From positions 56,650-120,649 of the forward strand of contig DAHWKJ010000030.1 of the NCBI GenBank assembly GCA_027343695.1: a stretch of DNA of 64,000 nucleotides. Direction: 5' to 3'. Source of the DNA: Sulfobacillus sp. Its GTDB lineage: Bacteria; Bacillota; Sulfobacillia; Sulfobacillales; Sulfobacillaceae. Made by a program: the position numbers and the translations under genes. Below are positions 30,409 to 39,208 of the stretch, one piece after another. Numbering within the stretch: position 1 is the stretch's first letter; the number at the start of each line of letters is the position of its first letter. Below the pieces are notes generated by a model that ran no database searches, was not told the origin of the DNA, and worked only from the letters and a program-made list of their open reading frames with translations.

Positions 30409-31545
30409 TTAGAGGCTTAGCGCCGTTTCTAAGTCGTTTACAAGGTCGTCGGGATGCTCGATGCCCACTGAGAGACGCATCAATCCTGGGTGGATGCCCA
30501 ATGCGATACGGATGGCTTCTGGCAACTCACGATGGGTTTCGGTATAGGGGTGGGTAATTAGAGACTCCACCCCACCCAAACTAACGGCCGGAAGGATGCA
30601 CCGCAGTCGGGATGAAAAATATCCGGGATCCACATGGGCTGGAAGTTGGAACGAAACCATGGCTCCGGGTCCGGTGGCTTGGCGTTGGTGGAGGGCAATG
30701 TCTTCATCGGTCCCAAGGTCGGGATAATATGCGCGTACTACACCTGGATGGTTGTCCAAAAATTGGGCGATCTGTCTCGCGCTAGATTCCTGTTGGTTAA
30801 GACGCAATGCCAACGTCTTCAGACCTCGCATCACCAGCCAACTATCGATCGGACTCAAAGCTCCGCCACAGGCGTTGGCAATAGTGGCTATTTGCTCAGC
30901 GCGCTTCGGATCGCGAGCGATGACGGCACCCGCTAGGACATCGTTATGGCCAGCGAGGTATTTGGTAGCACTGTACACCACCAAATCGGCGCCCAGTTCA
31001 ATGGGACGCTGGCGCAAAAACGTCATAAAGGTATTATCGACTGCGATCAATGCGCCGGATTCGTGTGCTATGCCGGAAATGGCCCGAATATCGGAGACTT
31101 GTAACAGGGGATTACTGGGACTTTCGATAAAGACCAATTGGGTGTTAGGGCGCATCGAAGCCCGGACCTGCGATAAGCTTCGTGTATTTACGTAAGTGGT
31201 TGAAATCCCGAATTTTGTGAATGTATCCTCAAAGAGCCGATAGGTGCCGCCATATACATCTTCCGTGAGTACGACGTGGTCTCCTTGCTTCAACGTAGCG
31301 GCGATAGCGTGAATCGCCGCCATCCCCGAGCTGAAGAGACTTGCCCCAGCTCCGCCCTCAAGGCTCGCCAGCGCTTCAGCAAGCGCCCCTCGTGTAGGGT
31401 TGCCGGTACGGGAATAGTCAAAGGGCCCGAGACCTTCGGGGCCGTGTTGGTATGTTACGGAAGGATAAATCGGGGCAGAAACCGAACCGTAGGATGGGTC
31501 GGCATGGATCCCGACCTGGGCTAGCTGTGTTTCGCGGTGCCACAC
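30409..31545 (-). CDS. Cys/Met metabolism PLP-dependent enzyme, paralogue of the adjacent gene
   Basis: YSRTGNPTRGALAEALASLEGG...VYSATKYLAGHNDVLAG...SLGGVESLITHP. Confidence 0.93.
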   Translation of the reverse strand: MWHRETQLAQVGIHADPSYGSVSAPIYPSVTYQHGPEGLGPFDYSRTGNPTRGALAEALASLEGGAGASLFSSGMAAIHAIAATLKQGDHVVLTEDVYGGTYRLFEDTFTKFGISTTYVNTRSLSQVRASMRPNTQLVFIESPSNPLLQVSDIRAISGIAHESGALIAVDNTFMTFLRQRPIELGADLVVYSATKYLAGHNDVLAGAVIARDPKRAEQIATIANACGGALSPIDSWLVMRGLKTLALRLNQQESSARQIAQFLDNHPGVVRAYYPDLGTDEDIALHQRQATGPGAMVSFQLPAHVDPGYFSSRLRCILPAVSLGGVESLITHPYTETHRELPEAIRIALGIHPGLMRLSVGIEHPDDLVNDLETALSL

Positions 31546-31565
31546 ATGAAATCTCCTTTCACCGT

Positions 31566-31949
31566 TCAGGATAGTAGAAACCGTTCAAGTCCTTCTCGGA
31601 TGGCCGTACTCTCCGAGGACAAGATCAAAAGTTCTTGGCTTAGTTTCTCAATCCATTGGTCCAACGGGATGGTTTCTGTCTTTAAGGCAATATCGCGAAC
31701 CACCTTAATTCTTTGCGCCTCAAGACGGCCTCGGTTTTGGAGCAGACTATACTTCATATCGCCCAATGTTACGTGAATGGCGGAAACAGGCTTGCTTTTC
31801 GAAAAAATCCCCCCGCGCCGCTCGACGATAGTGTGGTTCGGGATAGCGCCTTCGAGTTTTTTAGCCAGGATCTCTAAAAAAGCCAAGATGTCACCGCCAT
31901 CTTGGCGCAGGCTGGCAGCCAAAATATCGAATGATAAATCGTCGGCCAA
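31566..31949 (-). CDS. Hypothetical protein, 127 aa, upstream of the PLP enzyme pair
   Basis: Complete minus-strand ORF, co-directional and close to 30409-31545; no family recognised. Confidence 0.65.
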   Translation of the reverse strand: MADDLSFDILAASLRQDGGDILAFLEILAKKLEGAIPNHTIVERRGGIFSKSKPVSAIHVTLGDMKYSLLQNRGRLEAQRIKVVRDIALKTETIPLDQWIEKLSQELLILSSESTAIREGLERFLLS

Positions 31950-32087
31950 TTCAAGAACACCCCTGTCAGCGTTTGCTCATTATTTTATCATAATGGGGGG
32001 CTCCTGGCGCAGTATGGTGCGAGACGAATGATGCTTAGGAATCTTCAACTGGCTGACTCTTCGCCCCTTTATCCACGCGGTACAGGG

Positions 32088-32149
32088 TCTATCATGCAGT
32101 ACGGGTCAAGGTATGCCGGCTATGGCGTCGACCCGTACTGCGTGGTAGA
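32088..32149. other. 20-bp-stem hairpin in intergenic DNA
   Basis: TCTATCATGCAGTACGGGTC-(22 nt)-GACCCGTACTGCGTGGTAGA; inner 12 bp perfect, two G-U pairs in the outer 8. Confidence 0.8.
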
Positions 32150-32241
32150 GAAAACGCGAGAATCTGACGATTTAGTATTTTGGCCGGTGGGGCTTACGTT
32201 CAGCTTCGAACTAGAAATCTAGCGTGAGGATACGGTTTACC

Positions 32242-32526
32242 TTAAAGATGCTTCAAGAGTGGGACCGCTACCTGTTGAACTTTCTCGTACAGGCTAGAGA
32301 GAATGGTGGCAAATACGGCCCTAGTACCCTCGGCGTGAGTCAGAGCATGCTGTATGGTGCCCAATCCGTTTATGATGGGGATAAGCTGCCACAAGACGAG
32401 GGCTGCTAAAAGGATCAAGATGAGCAAGAGATTGCGCATATAGTGTTTTTTAGGCTTCGTCTTGCGCGGTCCGCCGGGTAAGGTCATAGATTTGTGATCG
32501 CGGCTAACTTCGGATGGGGTTGACAT
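32242..32526 (-). CDS. Small single-TM protein, 94 aa, unknown function
   Basis: Basic N-terminus then NLLLILILLAALVLWQLIPII; GGGAGGCG RBS-like sequence upstream. Confidence 0.7.
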   Translation of the reverse strand: MSTPSEVSRDHKSMTLPGGPRKTKPKKHYMRNLLLILILLAALVLWQLIPIINGLGTIQHALTHAEGTRAVFATILSSLYEKVQQVAVPLLKHL

Positions 32527-32546
32527 GGTTTCGCCTCCCAGTATTT

Positions 32547-32566
32547 ACCATGAATGCTATCATGGT
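32547..32566. promoter_or_regulatory. Inverted repeat upstream of the small TM gene
   Basis: ACCATGA-atgcta-TCATGGT. Confidence 0.4.
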
Positions 32567-32598
32567 GGGGAATTACCGGCAATCGGAACCATAGTGCG

Positions 32599-32616
32599 TC
32601 GATCGACGTCGATCGA
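32599..32616. promoter_or_regulatory. 18-bp perfect palindrome
   Basis: TCGATCGACGTCGATCGA. Confidence 0.5.
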
Positions 32617-32835
32617 GCGATATACCGCCAGTTGCCATCATTTGCTGGGAAAGTATCGCGGGATAGCCATGATTCGCGCGGTTTTAGGATGGTAATAATG
32701 GCTGAATCCCGATTTATAGGGACTTAGCACGGCCTGGGCTCATCGCGACCACCAAGACGGGCGGTTGACTAATTTTGGCGGTGTCCGTTTCCAACGCCGA
32801 ATCGGAATCTTCTGGATGAGGGCGATTTTTCCCCA

Positions 32836-32864
32836 TTGACCTCTTGGTCAGTAGATGATACAGT
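32836..32864 (+). promoter_or_regulatory. Predicted promoter of the SAM-riboswitch operon
   Basis: TTGACC (32836-32841), 17 bp, extended TGA-TACAGT (-10 at 32859-32864). Confidence 0.65.
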
Positions 32865-32885
32865 CCAATCAATCAAATACGTTTA

Positions 32886-32996
32886 CTTCTTATCAAGAGT
32901 GGTGGAGGGACTGGCCCTGTGAAACCCGGCAACCCCCGTATGGGAGGGTGCTAAATCCTGAAAGATCCTTATCGGGGGATCTTTGCAGATGAGAAG
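32886..32996 (+). ncRNA. SAM-I (S-box) riboswitch aptamer
   Basis: CTTATCAAGAGTGGTGGAGGGACTGGCCCTGTGAAACCCGGCAACC...GGTGCTAAATCCTG...; P1 CTTCTTATC (32886-32894) with GATGAGAAG (32988-32996). Confidence 0.97.
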
Positions 32997-33001
32997 AGTG
33001 C

Positions 33002-33033
33002 ACACGCCTCTTCTCATCTAGGCGTGTTTTTTT
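33002..33033 (+). terminator. SAM-riboswitch terminator with competing antiterminator
   Basis: ACACGCCT (33002-33009)/AGGCGTGT (33020-33027), then a T-run. Antiterminator GATGAGAAGAG (32988-32998)/CTCTTCTCATC (33008-33018) is mutually exclusive with P1 and terminator. Confidence 0.93.
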
Positions 33034-33072
33034 CTCTGTGCACCATAGTTGGAATAGGACGAGGAGAGCGAA

Positions 33073-34068
33073 ATGATGCGGATAACGACTTTAGGAACCT
33101 ATCCTAAAATCTCCAAGGATCAAGGACCCAGTGTTCGAACGGCGATTCAGCGCTTCGAGCGCCAAAATATAAATGCCGCCGCGTTGGACCAGGTTTATCG
33201 AGACGTGACTCGCCGCGTGCTGACCATTGCGGCGGAAAATCGATTAGATCTGACCACGGATGGGCTCATACGATGGAATGACATGTTCGACGCGGTGGTT
33301 CGAGATATCGAAAACGTTGCGTCTGCGGGATTGCTCCGATTTTTAGATAATAATTTCTATTACCGACATCCCTTGATTCGTGGCCGTTTGTCCTATCAAG
33401 GCGGCGTCTTGCGGTGGTGGCTGGCAGAAGCCCAACGTTTGTCGTCCGTACCTCTGAAGGCTGTATTGCCCGGACCTCTGACCTTTTTGAAGTTATCGGA
33501 AGATGATAGCTACCAAGATCGGGGCCGGTTGCTCGCGGATTTGGTCGAGGTGTTACGCCTAGAGGCGCAGTCACTACGCGACATCGGAGTGGCGGAAATT
33601 CAGTGGGATGAGCCGGCTCTCGCATATTATCCGGGGTGGGATGTTCAGGAGGTTAAAGAAGTTCTGGGCGCTTTGATTGCCGGTGCTGAGACGCCTCAGG
33701 CCGTGGCGCTATATTGGGGACCTAATGTCCACTCTTGGATAAACCCCATGAGTCAAATCGGATTTGATCGAATTTATTGTGACGCCGTGTCCGATCCTGA
33801 GGTGGTGCCATATTTACAAGGCAATACGGTGCCCAGCGAGGTGGGCCTCGGCTTAATCGATGCCCGGCAAGTGAGCCGTGAACCTGTGTCTAGCACTGCA
33901 CGTGTGGTCGAACGGGTGTTGGCTGTGCAAGGGGACCATAAGGTATGGTTGCACCCCAATGGGGGACTTGAACTCTTGCCACCCGACCGAGCCGAAGAAA
34001 AATTACGAGTCTTGGCCGAAATCCGCGACGCCATCCACGGACGCACTGAAGGAGGATTTACATCATGA
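33073..34068 (+). CDS. MetE-fold protein resembling the N-terminal (zinc-free) half of MetE
   Basis: TLGTYPKISKDQGPSVRTAIQRFERQNI...EIQWDEPALAYYP; zinc-ligand positions replaced (ALYWGPN; LHPNGGLELLP). Confidence 0.8.
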   Translation: MMRITTLGTYPKISKDQGPSVRTAIQRFERQNINAAALDQVYRDVTRRVLTIAAENRLDLTTDGLIRWNDMFDAVVRDIENVASAGLLRFLDNNFYYRHPLIRGRLSYQGGVLRWWLAEAQRLSSVPLKAVLPGPLTFLKLSEDDSYQDRGRLLADLVEVLRLEAQSLRDIGVAEIQWDEPALAYYPGWDVQEVKEVLGALIAGAETPQAVALYWGPNVHSWINPMSQIGFDRIYCDAVSDPEVVPYLQGNTVPSEVGLGLIDARQVSREPVSSTARVVERVLAVQGDHKVWLHPNGGLELLPPDRAEEKLRVLAEIRDAIHGRTEGGFTS

Positions 34069-35051
34069 CTCGAACATTGCAAACCACCAGCGTGGGGAGT
34101 TTCCCCAAACCGCCGGCTCTCGTAAGGGCACGGGCTCGATTTCGACGGCACGAAATTACCGCTCAGGAACTACATCTGGCGGAACAACAGGCCACATTGG
34201 AGGTCATTAAACTACAGGAAGAATTGGGCATTGATATCTTAGTCCATGGCGAAATGGAACGGGGAGACATGGTGGCCTACTTCGCTGAGAACTGGAACGG
34301 ATTTGCGATTTCGTTACCGGTGCGCTCTTACGGGAATCGTTACTATCACAAACCGGTTGTGCAGGGCCCGGTTTCATTTAAAGAGAAACCAGGGTTGACG
34401 GTTCCGTCGTGGCAAGCGGCGCAAGCACTTACCGACAAACCCCTGAAGGGAATGTTAACAGGCCCTTACACCATTTGCGACTGGTCATTTAACGACTATT
34501 ATCCCGATCGCCGAAGTCTGGTTTTGGAATTAGCGCATCTGGTCCATGAGGAAGCCATGGCACTCGCCCAAAGTGGAGCCACTTACATTCAAATTGATGA
34601 ACCGGCCATCTCAACGCGGCCACGGGAATTGGACCTTGCGATTGAGGCTATGGGGATTGTCACCCGAAATTTGCCAGCGCATACCATCAGCCATATTTGC
34701 TATGGTGACTTCGAAGCGATATATCCTGCGTTATTGGATTTACCGGTGGATCAACTTGACCTGGAAGCCACCAATGGCCACTTTCATTTGCTGGATGTAC
34801 TAGGGTCGGTTCCCTGGCCGAAAAACAAGGAATTGGCTCTCGGTGTGGTTGATGTCCATAGTCATCGATTGGAGTCTTTGGATGAGGTCAAGGCCGGCAT
34901 CTTACGGGCGTTGGAGGTGGTTCCTCCCCATTTGTTGTTCATCGATCCAGATTGTGGGCTAAAGACCCGCACCTGGGATGAGGCGGTGGAGAAACTGCGC
35001 GTAATGACCCGCGCGGTGCAGGCAGTGCGCGATGAGCTAGGGCTCGACTAG
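34065..35051 (+). CDS. Core (C-terminal-type) cobalamin-independent methionine synthase
   Basis: TTSVGSFPKP, YIQIDEPAIS, zinc ligands SHICYGDF (H-x-C), LDLEATNG (E), DPDCGLKTR (C); overlaps the previous gene by 4 bp. Confidence 0.9.
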   Translation: MTRTLQTTSVGSFPKPPALVRARARFRRHEITAQELHLAEQQATLEVIKLQEELGIDILVHGEMERGDMVAYFAENWNGFAISLPVRSYGNRYYHKPVVQGPVSFKEKPGLTVPSWQAAQALTDKPLKGMLTGPYTICDWSFNDYYPDRRSLVLELAHLVHEEAMALAQSGATYIQIDEPAISTRPRELDLAIEAMGIVTRNLPAHTISHICYGDFEAIYPALLDLPVDQLDLEATNGHFHLLDVLGSVPWPKNKELALGVVDVHSHRLESLDEVKAGILRALEVVPPHLLFIDPDCGLKTRTWDEAVEKLRVMTRAVQAVRDELGLD

Positions 35052-36955
35052 TGGCGCTGTCGGAGCTTCAGCAGCATCTCCAGTCTCGAGGGATCCTCGT
35101 GGCCGACGGGGGAATTGGTACCTATCTCATGGCGAGTGGTACCGACATGCGTGCGTTGCCTTTAATGCCGGTTGCGGCTCCCGAGGCTGTGTTTCAACTC
35201 CACTTAGATTATCTCAACCGAGGAGCTCAAGTCATCGAAACCCACACTTTTGAGGCCAACGCAAGTAAGCTCGGATCTCTAGGGTTGGTGGAAGATGTGT
35301 ATACCCTCAATCGAAGAGCCGCGCAGATAGCGCGCCATGCACGCGATACTCATGGGAGTCCGAGCTTTATTGTGGGAGCTTTGGGACCGCTTGCCGTAGG
35401 CGTTGATGCGGCCGTGGGACCGGGGATTACGTACCGCGATGCGGTGCAAATCTATCGGGAATCCGTCCAAGGCTTAGTGGCCGGAGGGGTCGATGGGTTT
35501 ATTATCGAGACGATGTCGGATCGTCAAACGGTCCGTGCGGCGGTGGAGGCGGTGCGGGAGGAATCCCCGTTACCCATCATCGTGACCTTTGCCTTTTCTC
35601 CCGCGGGGGAGACCTTATATGGATTAACCCCCGAAGACGCGATGAATTTTGCGGCGGAGTTACCAGGGGGGCCCCCGTTTTTGGTGGGGGCTAATTGCGG
35701 CAGCGGACCCGCTCCGCTCTTGGATGCGGTAATCCGCATGGCTCCGATTGCTAAGCATCATGGCATCGCTTTAGCGGCGTATCCTAATGCGGGCGAACCG
35801 TCGCGTCGCGGGGGTCACATTCAATATCCTGCGAGCCCTGAATATGTAGGAACCATTGCGCCTGCTCTGCGGGCCGCCGGGGCGGTGATTATTGGCGGAT
35901 GTTGCGGTACAACGCCCGAACATATCGCTGCGGTGGCTCGATCGCTTGCCGATCTCCGGGTCTGGAGCATGCCCCACTGGGACCCGATGGTGCCCGAATC
36001 CCACCCGATGGTCGAACCGTCGTTGGCGACGGCTCAGCGAGGGGTGCGTGCGCTATTTGAGAACCGATTTGTCGTTAGTGTGGAATTGGACCCTCCGCGC
36101 GGAGTCACGGTATCCCGTTTGTTAGAGGCCGCGCGGACCGTGTATAACGAGGGCGTTGATGTCGTGAATATCGGCGACAGTCCGATGGCACGGGTGCGGC
36201 TTAGTGCCTTGGCGACGGCTCGACTCATTGAGGAGCAGATCCCGCTACAAACTATCCTACATTTTACGACCCGAGATCGGAATCTCATGGGAATCCAAAG
36301 TGATTTATTAGGAGCTCACGCTCTCGGGTTACGTAACGTTCTTTGCTTGACAGGAGATCCCCCGGGTCTGGGAGACTATGCGCATGCTACGGCCGTCTAT
36401 GATCTAGATTCGATTGGATTGGTCAAAGTCTTAGAAGGGTTTAACCAGGGACACGATGCACTGGGGCAGGCGATAGGAACTTCCACTCATTTCGATATTG
36501 GAGTGGGGATGAATCCCAATGCAGCCGACTTAGACCACGAAATTGACCGAAGTCTACGTAAACTTGAAGCAGGTGCGCAATTTATCATGTTGCAGCCTAT
36601 TTACGATCCCGTGATCTTGTACGAATTTCTAGAAAAGGCACGTCTGCCGGCCCACATTCCTGTCATGCTCGGAGTGATGCCTTTAGTGTCTTATCGACAG
36701 GCCTTATATCTGCACAATGAGGTACCGGGAATTAATATTCCCACGCCCATTTTGGAACAACTTGCCAGTCACATTGACGGCGAGACCTTGGGGGCCGACC
36801 TAGCCATTGAATTAATCGATGCCCTATCTCATGTCGTGGCCGGGGTCTATTTGGTGCCTTCGTACAATCGCATCAGCAGTCTTTTGCCGATTATCCAGCA
36901 TATACGACGCCTGAGGCCAGTCAGTGGGTCCAATAGTCCGCCATTTGATGGATGA
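35051..36955 (+). CDS. Bifunctional homocysteine S-methyltransferase / methylenetetrahydrofolate reductase (YitJ-like)
   Basis: BHMT-like domain VADGGIGTYLMASG...VGANCGSG...GGCCGTTPEHI, fused to MTHFR VSVELDPPRGVTVSRLLEAA...NVLCLTGDPPG...GAQFIMLQPIYDP. Confidence 0.92.
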   Translation: MALSELQQHLQSRGILVADGGIGTYLMASGTDMRALPLMPVAAPEAVFQLHLDYLNRGAQVIETHTFEANASKLGSLGLVEDVYTLNRRAAQIARHARDTHGSPSFIVGALGPLAVGVDAAVGPGITYRDAVQIYRESVQGLVAGGVDGFIIETMSDRQTVRAAVEAVREESPLPIIVTFAFSPAGETLYGLTPEDAMNFAAELPGGPPFLVGANCGSGPAPLLDAVIRMAPIAKHHGIALAAYPNAGEPSRRGGHIQYPASPEYVGTIAPALRAAGAVIIGGCCGTTPEHIAAVARSLADLRVWSMPHWDPMVPESHPMVEPSLATAQRGVRALFENRFVVSVELDPPRGVTVSRLLEAARTVYNEGVDVVNIGDSPMARVRLSALATARLIEEQIPLQTILHFTTRDRNLMGIQSDLLGAHALGLRNVLCLTGDPPGLGDYAHATAVYDLDSIGLVKVLEGFNQGHDALGQAIGTSTHFDIGVGMNPNAADLDHEIDRSLRKLEAGAQFIMLQPIYDPVILYEFLEKARLPAHIPVMLGVMPLVSYRQALYLHNEVPGINIPTPILEQLASHIDGETLGADLAIELIDALSHVVAGVYLVPSYNRISSLLPIIQHIRRLRPVSGSNSPPFDG

Positions 36956-37721
36956 GTTCCCGCACGGCTGTGGTCGAGTCGACTTGAAAGCGGGCGTGAG
37001 TGGCAGTGCCAAGGCTTCCAATTTTCACCGTAATTCCGTTAGGCAACGCGACGAACATGTCTTCGTCTGTTACATCATCACCCCAAGCTAGGCAAAGGCT
37101 GACACCCATGGGGTCGATGGCATTTCGAATCACCCGCACCGCATCCGATTTGCTAGGACCCTTCACGGCTCGAACTTCATAGCAGCGGTGTGCCGATTTA
37201 ATGGTCCACTCGTCAGTCCATGCGAATGTCTCGACAATTTGATTTAGACGAGTTATTGAGGACTCCGGCGCTTGGCGATAATGAATGCTCAGTGACGTCG
37301 GCTTTAGCTCGATCCAGACCCCGATTAGGTTGTTCAACCGGTCGGTTAGGTCCGCGGCTAGAGTCTGAACGTGATCTTGGATAGCGCCTTGATAGGGATG
37401 TCTCCAAAAAAAACCATTAGGGCCTTTCACTTCGGCACCATGGTCTCCGGAAATCCATAGACCTTGGTGCGGAGGGAGATGCCGGACTAAATCAGGCAAG
37501 GGACGCCCGCTGACGATAGCTACCGTCTGATGAGGGACTTCGATCAGTCGAACCAGGTCGTCGGCTAGGCCTGGTGCGAGGTGCACTGCATCGGGGTGCG
37601 GTGCTAAGTCGGCCAAGGTTCCGTCGAAGTCGAAAAACCAAATCCATGGCGCGGACGACTTCGACGGTAGTTTGGCTTGGTGATACAACTCGTTCAGCAG
37701 ATCGCGGCTATCGCGCGGCAT
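36921..37721 (-). CDS. otsB: Trehalose-6-phosphate phosphatase
   Basis: WIWFFDFDGTLADLAPHPDA, VAIVSGRPLPDL, CLAWGDDVTDEDMFVAL. Confidence 0.9.
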   Translation of the reverse strand: MPRDSRDLLNELYHQAKLPSKSSAPWIWFFDFDGTLADLAPHPDAVHLAPGLADDLVRLIEVPHQTVAIVSGRPLPDLVRHLPPHQGLWISGDHGAEVKGPNGFFWRHPYQGAIQDHVQTLAADLTDRLNNLIGVWIELKPTSLSIHYRQAPESSITRLNQIVETFAWTDEWTIKSAHRCYEVRAVKGPSKSDAVRVIRNAIDPMGVSLCLAWGDDVTDEDMFVALPNGITVKIGSLGTATHARFQVDSTTAVRELIHQMADYWTH

Positions 37722-39177
37722 AGGTATCGGCTACCTCATCTAATGCTTCGACGATATGCGCGATCCAGTCGTAAATGGTGTGGTGATGAATATGCTCGCG
37801 CATGGACTCGATCCGTCGGGCGCGATCCGCCGAGGTGGTGAGTGCCGCCCGGTGTAGTTGTTCGGCGACTTCGTCAGGATCTAAGGGATTAAAATGAAAC
37901 GCTTCGCCCAATTCTTGGGCCGCGCCAGCCATATCGCTTAATAGGAGGACCCCTCGATTATCAATCTGAGCTGAAATAAATTCCTTGGCGACCAAGTTCA
38001 TGCCATCGAAGAGTGAACTCACTAAGGCGTATTCTGCCGCACGGAAGAGCCCCATGAGCCGCGGCCGGTCGATGCTTCGCCTAATATGGATTAAAGGTGT
38101 CCAGGCTGCGTCCCCGTATTTGTTATTGAGCCTCGCGGATGCATCCACGAATTGATCGTAGAGACGCCGGTATTCGCGAACCTCGGTTCGCGTGGGGACC
38201 ACGACTTGTAAAAACGTGATCCGTCGATGATGCTCTGGGTACCGTGCGAAGAATTTATCGATGGCTTCCAGCCGTTGTAATAGGCCTTTGGTGTAATCGG
38301 CGCGGTCTACTGAGATTGCGAGGCTGACACCGTGTTTGAGGGCCCGTTTACGGATGCCCTCCGTCCATCTTTGAATCCGCGGGGTCTTCACCATTTGCTC
38401 AATGGCCGTAATGTCCACGGAGATGGGGTAGTCACGGACTGTAACGCGGTGGGTACCAACTTGGATTATGCCTTGGGCACGGTCGACCGGAATTTTCAGT
38501 CCACGCTCGACAGCGGTGAGGAAGTTATCAACGTCTTGTGGAGTCTGAAAGCCCAGAATGTCGGCTCCTAGAAGTCCTCGGGTAATTTCTTGGTGTTGCG
38601 GGCACAGCCGAAATAGCGTAAACGGGGGCCACGGAATGTGCCAAAAGTGTGCAACCGCGACATCGGGTCGGAGTTCGCGAATCATACGCGGGAATAAGGC
38701 CAAATGATAGTCGTGGGAGAATATCGAGCCGTTACGGGGGGCCATTTGGGCAACACGACGAGCGAATTTCTGATTAACCCGGCGATAGAGATGGAATGCC
38801 TCTCGAGAAAATTGAGCCCGTTCTATCAGCATATGGCTCAGCGGCCAGAGCCCTTGATTGGAATATCGATTGTAGTATCCGGCAATCTCCTCGGGAGATA
38901 AAAAAACCCGATGTAAGGGGTACTTGGGTTGGTTGGGGGGCACCATGCGAATCCCGCGGGGAGCAGTTTCTCGATCGGCCGATCCACTTCCCCAAGCGAC
39001 CCACGCGCCACCGCTTCGCTGTAATAGGGGATCTAGGGCCGATACGACGCCCCCGGCGGACTGCAAACGACGAATGCCTTGGTTGGTCTTTTCATCAATG
39101 TATGGTTCCCGGTTCGTTACGACAACTAGCGAGCCTGGATGATCCTCTAAGGCCATGGTCTCCTCCTCGATCTGCAT
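37708..39177 (-). CDS. otsA: Alpha,alpha-trehalose-phosphate synthase (GT20)
   Basis: LVVVTNREPY...FSHDYHLALFPRMIREL...HFWHIPWPP...SVDRADYTKGLLQRLEAIDKF...LVSSLFDGMNLVAKEF. Confidence 0.93.
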   Translation of the reverse strand: MQIEEETMALEDHPGSLVVVTNREPYIDEKTNQGIRRLQSAGGVVSALDPLLQRSGGAWVAWGSGSADRETAPRGIRMVPPNQPKYPLHRVFLSPEEIAGYYNRYSNQGLWPLSHMLIERAQFSREAFHLYRRVNQKFARRVAQMAPRNGSIFSHDYHLALFPRMIRELRPDVAVAHFWHIPWPPFTLFRLCPQHQEITRGLLGADILGFQTPQDVDNFLTAVERGLKIPVDRAQGIIQVGTHRVTVRDYPISVDITAIEQMVKTPRIQRWTEGIRKRALKHGVSLAISVDRADYTKGLLQRLEAIDKFFARYPEHHRRITFLQVVVPTRTEVREYRRLYDQFVDASARLNNKYGDAAWTPLIHIRRSIDRPRLMGLFRAAEYALVSSLFDGMNLVAKEFISAQIDNRGVLLLSDMAGAAQELGEAFHFNPLDPDEVAEQLHRAALTTSADRARRIESMREHIHHHTIYDWIAHIVEALDEVADTYAAR

Positions 39178-39208
39178 ATCTCCCTAATGGTACCATATCG
39201 GCGGGATA

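Noticed and set aside
32028-32409. Two small plus-strand ORFs (64 and 61 aa)
   Set aside because: One covers the strong hairpin and the other is antisense to the better-supported small TM gene.
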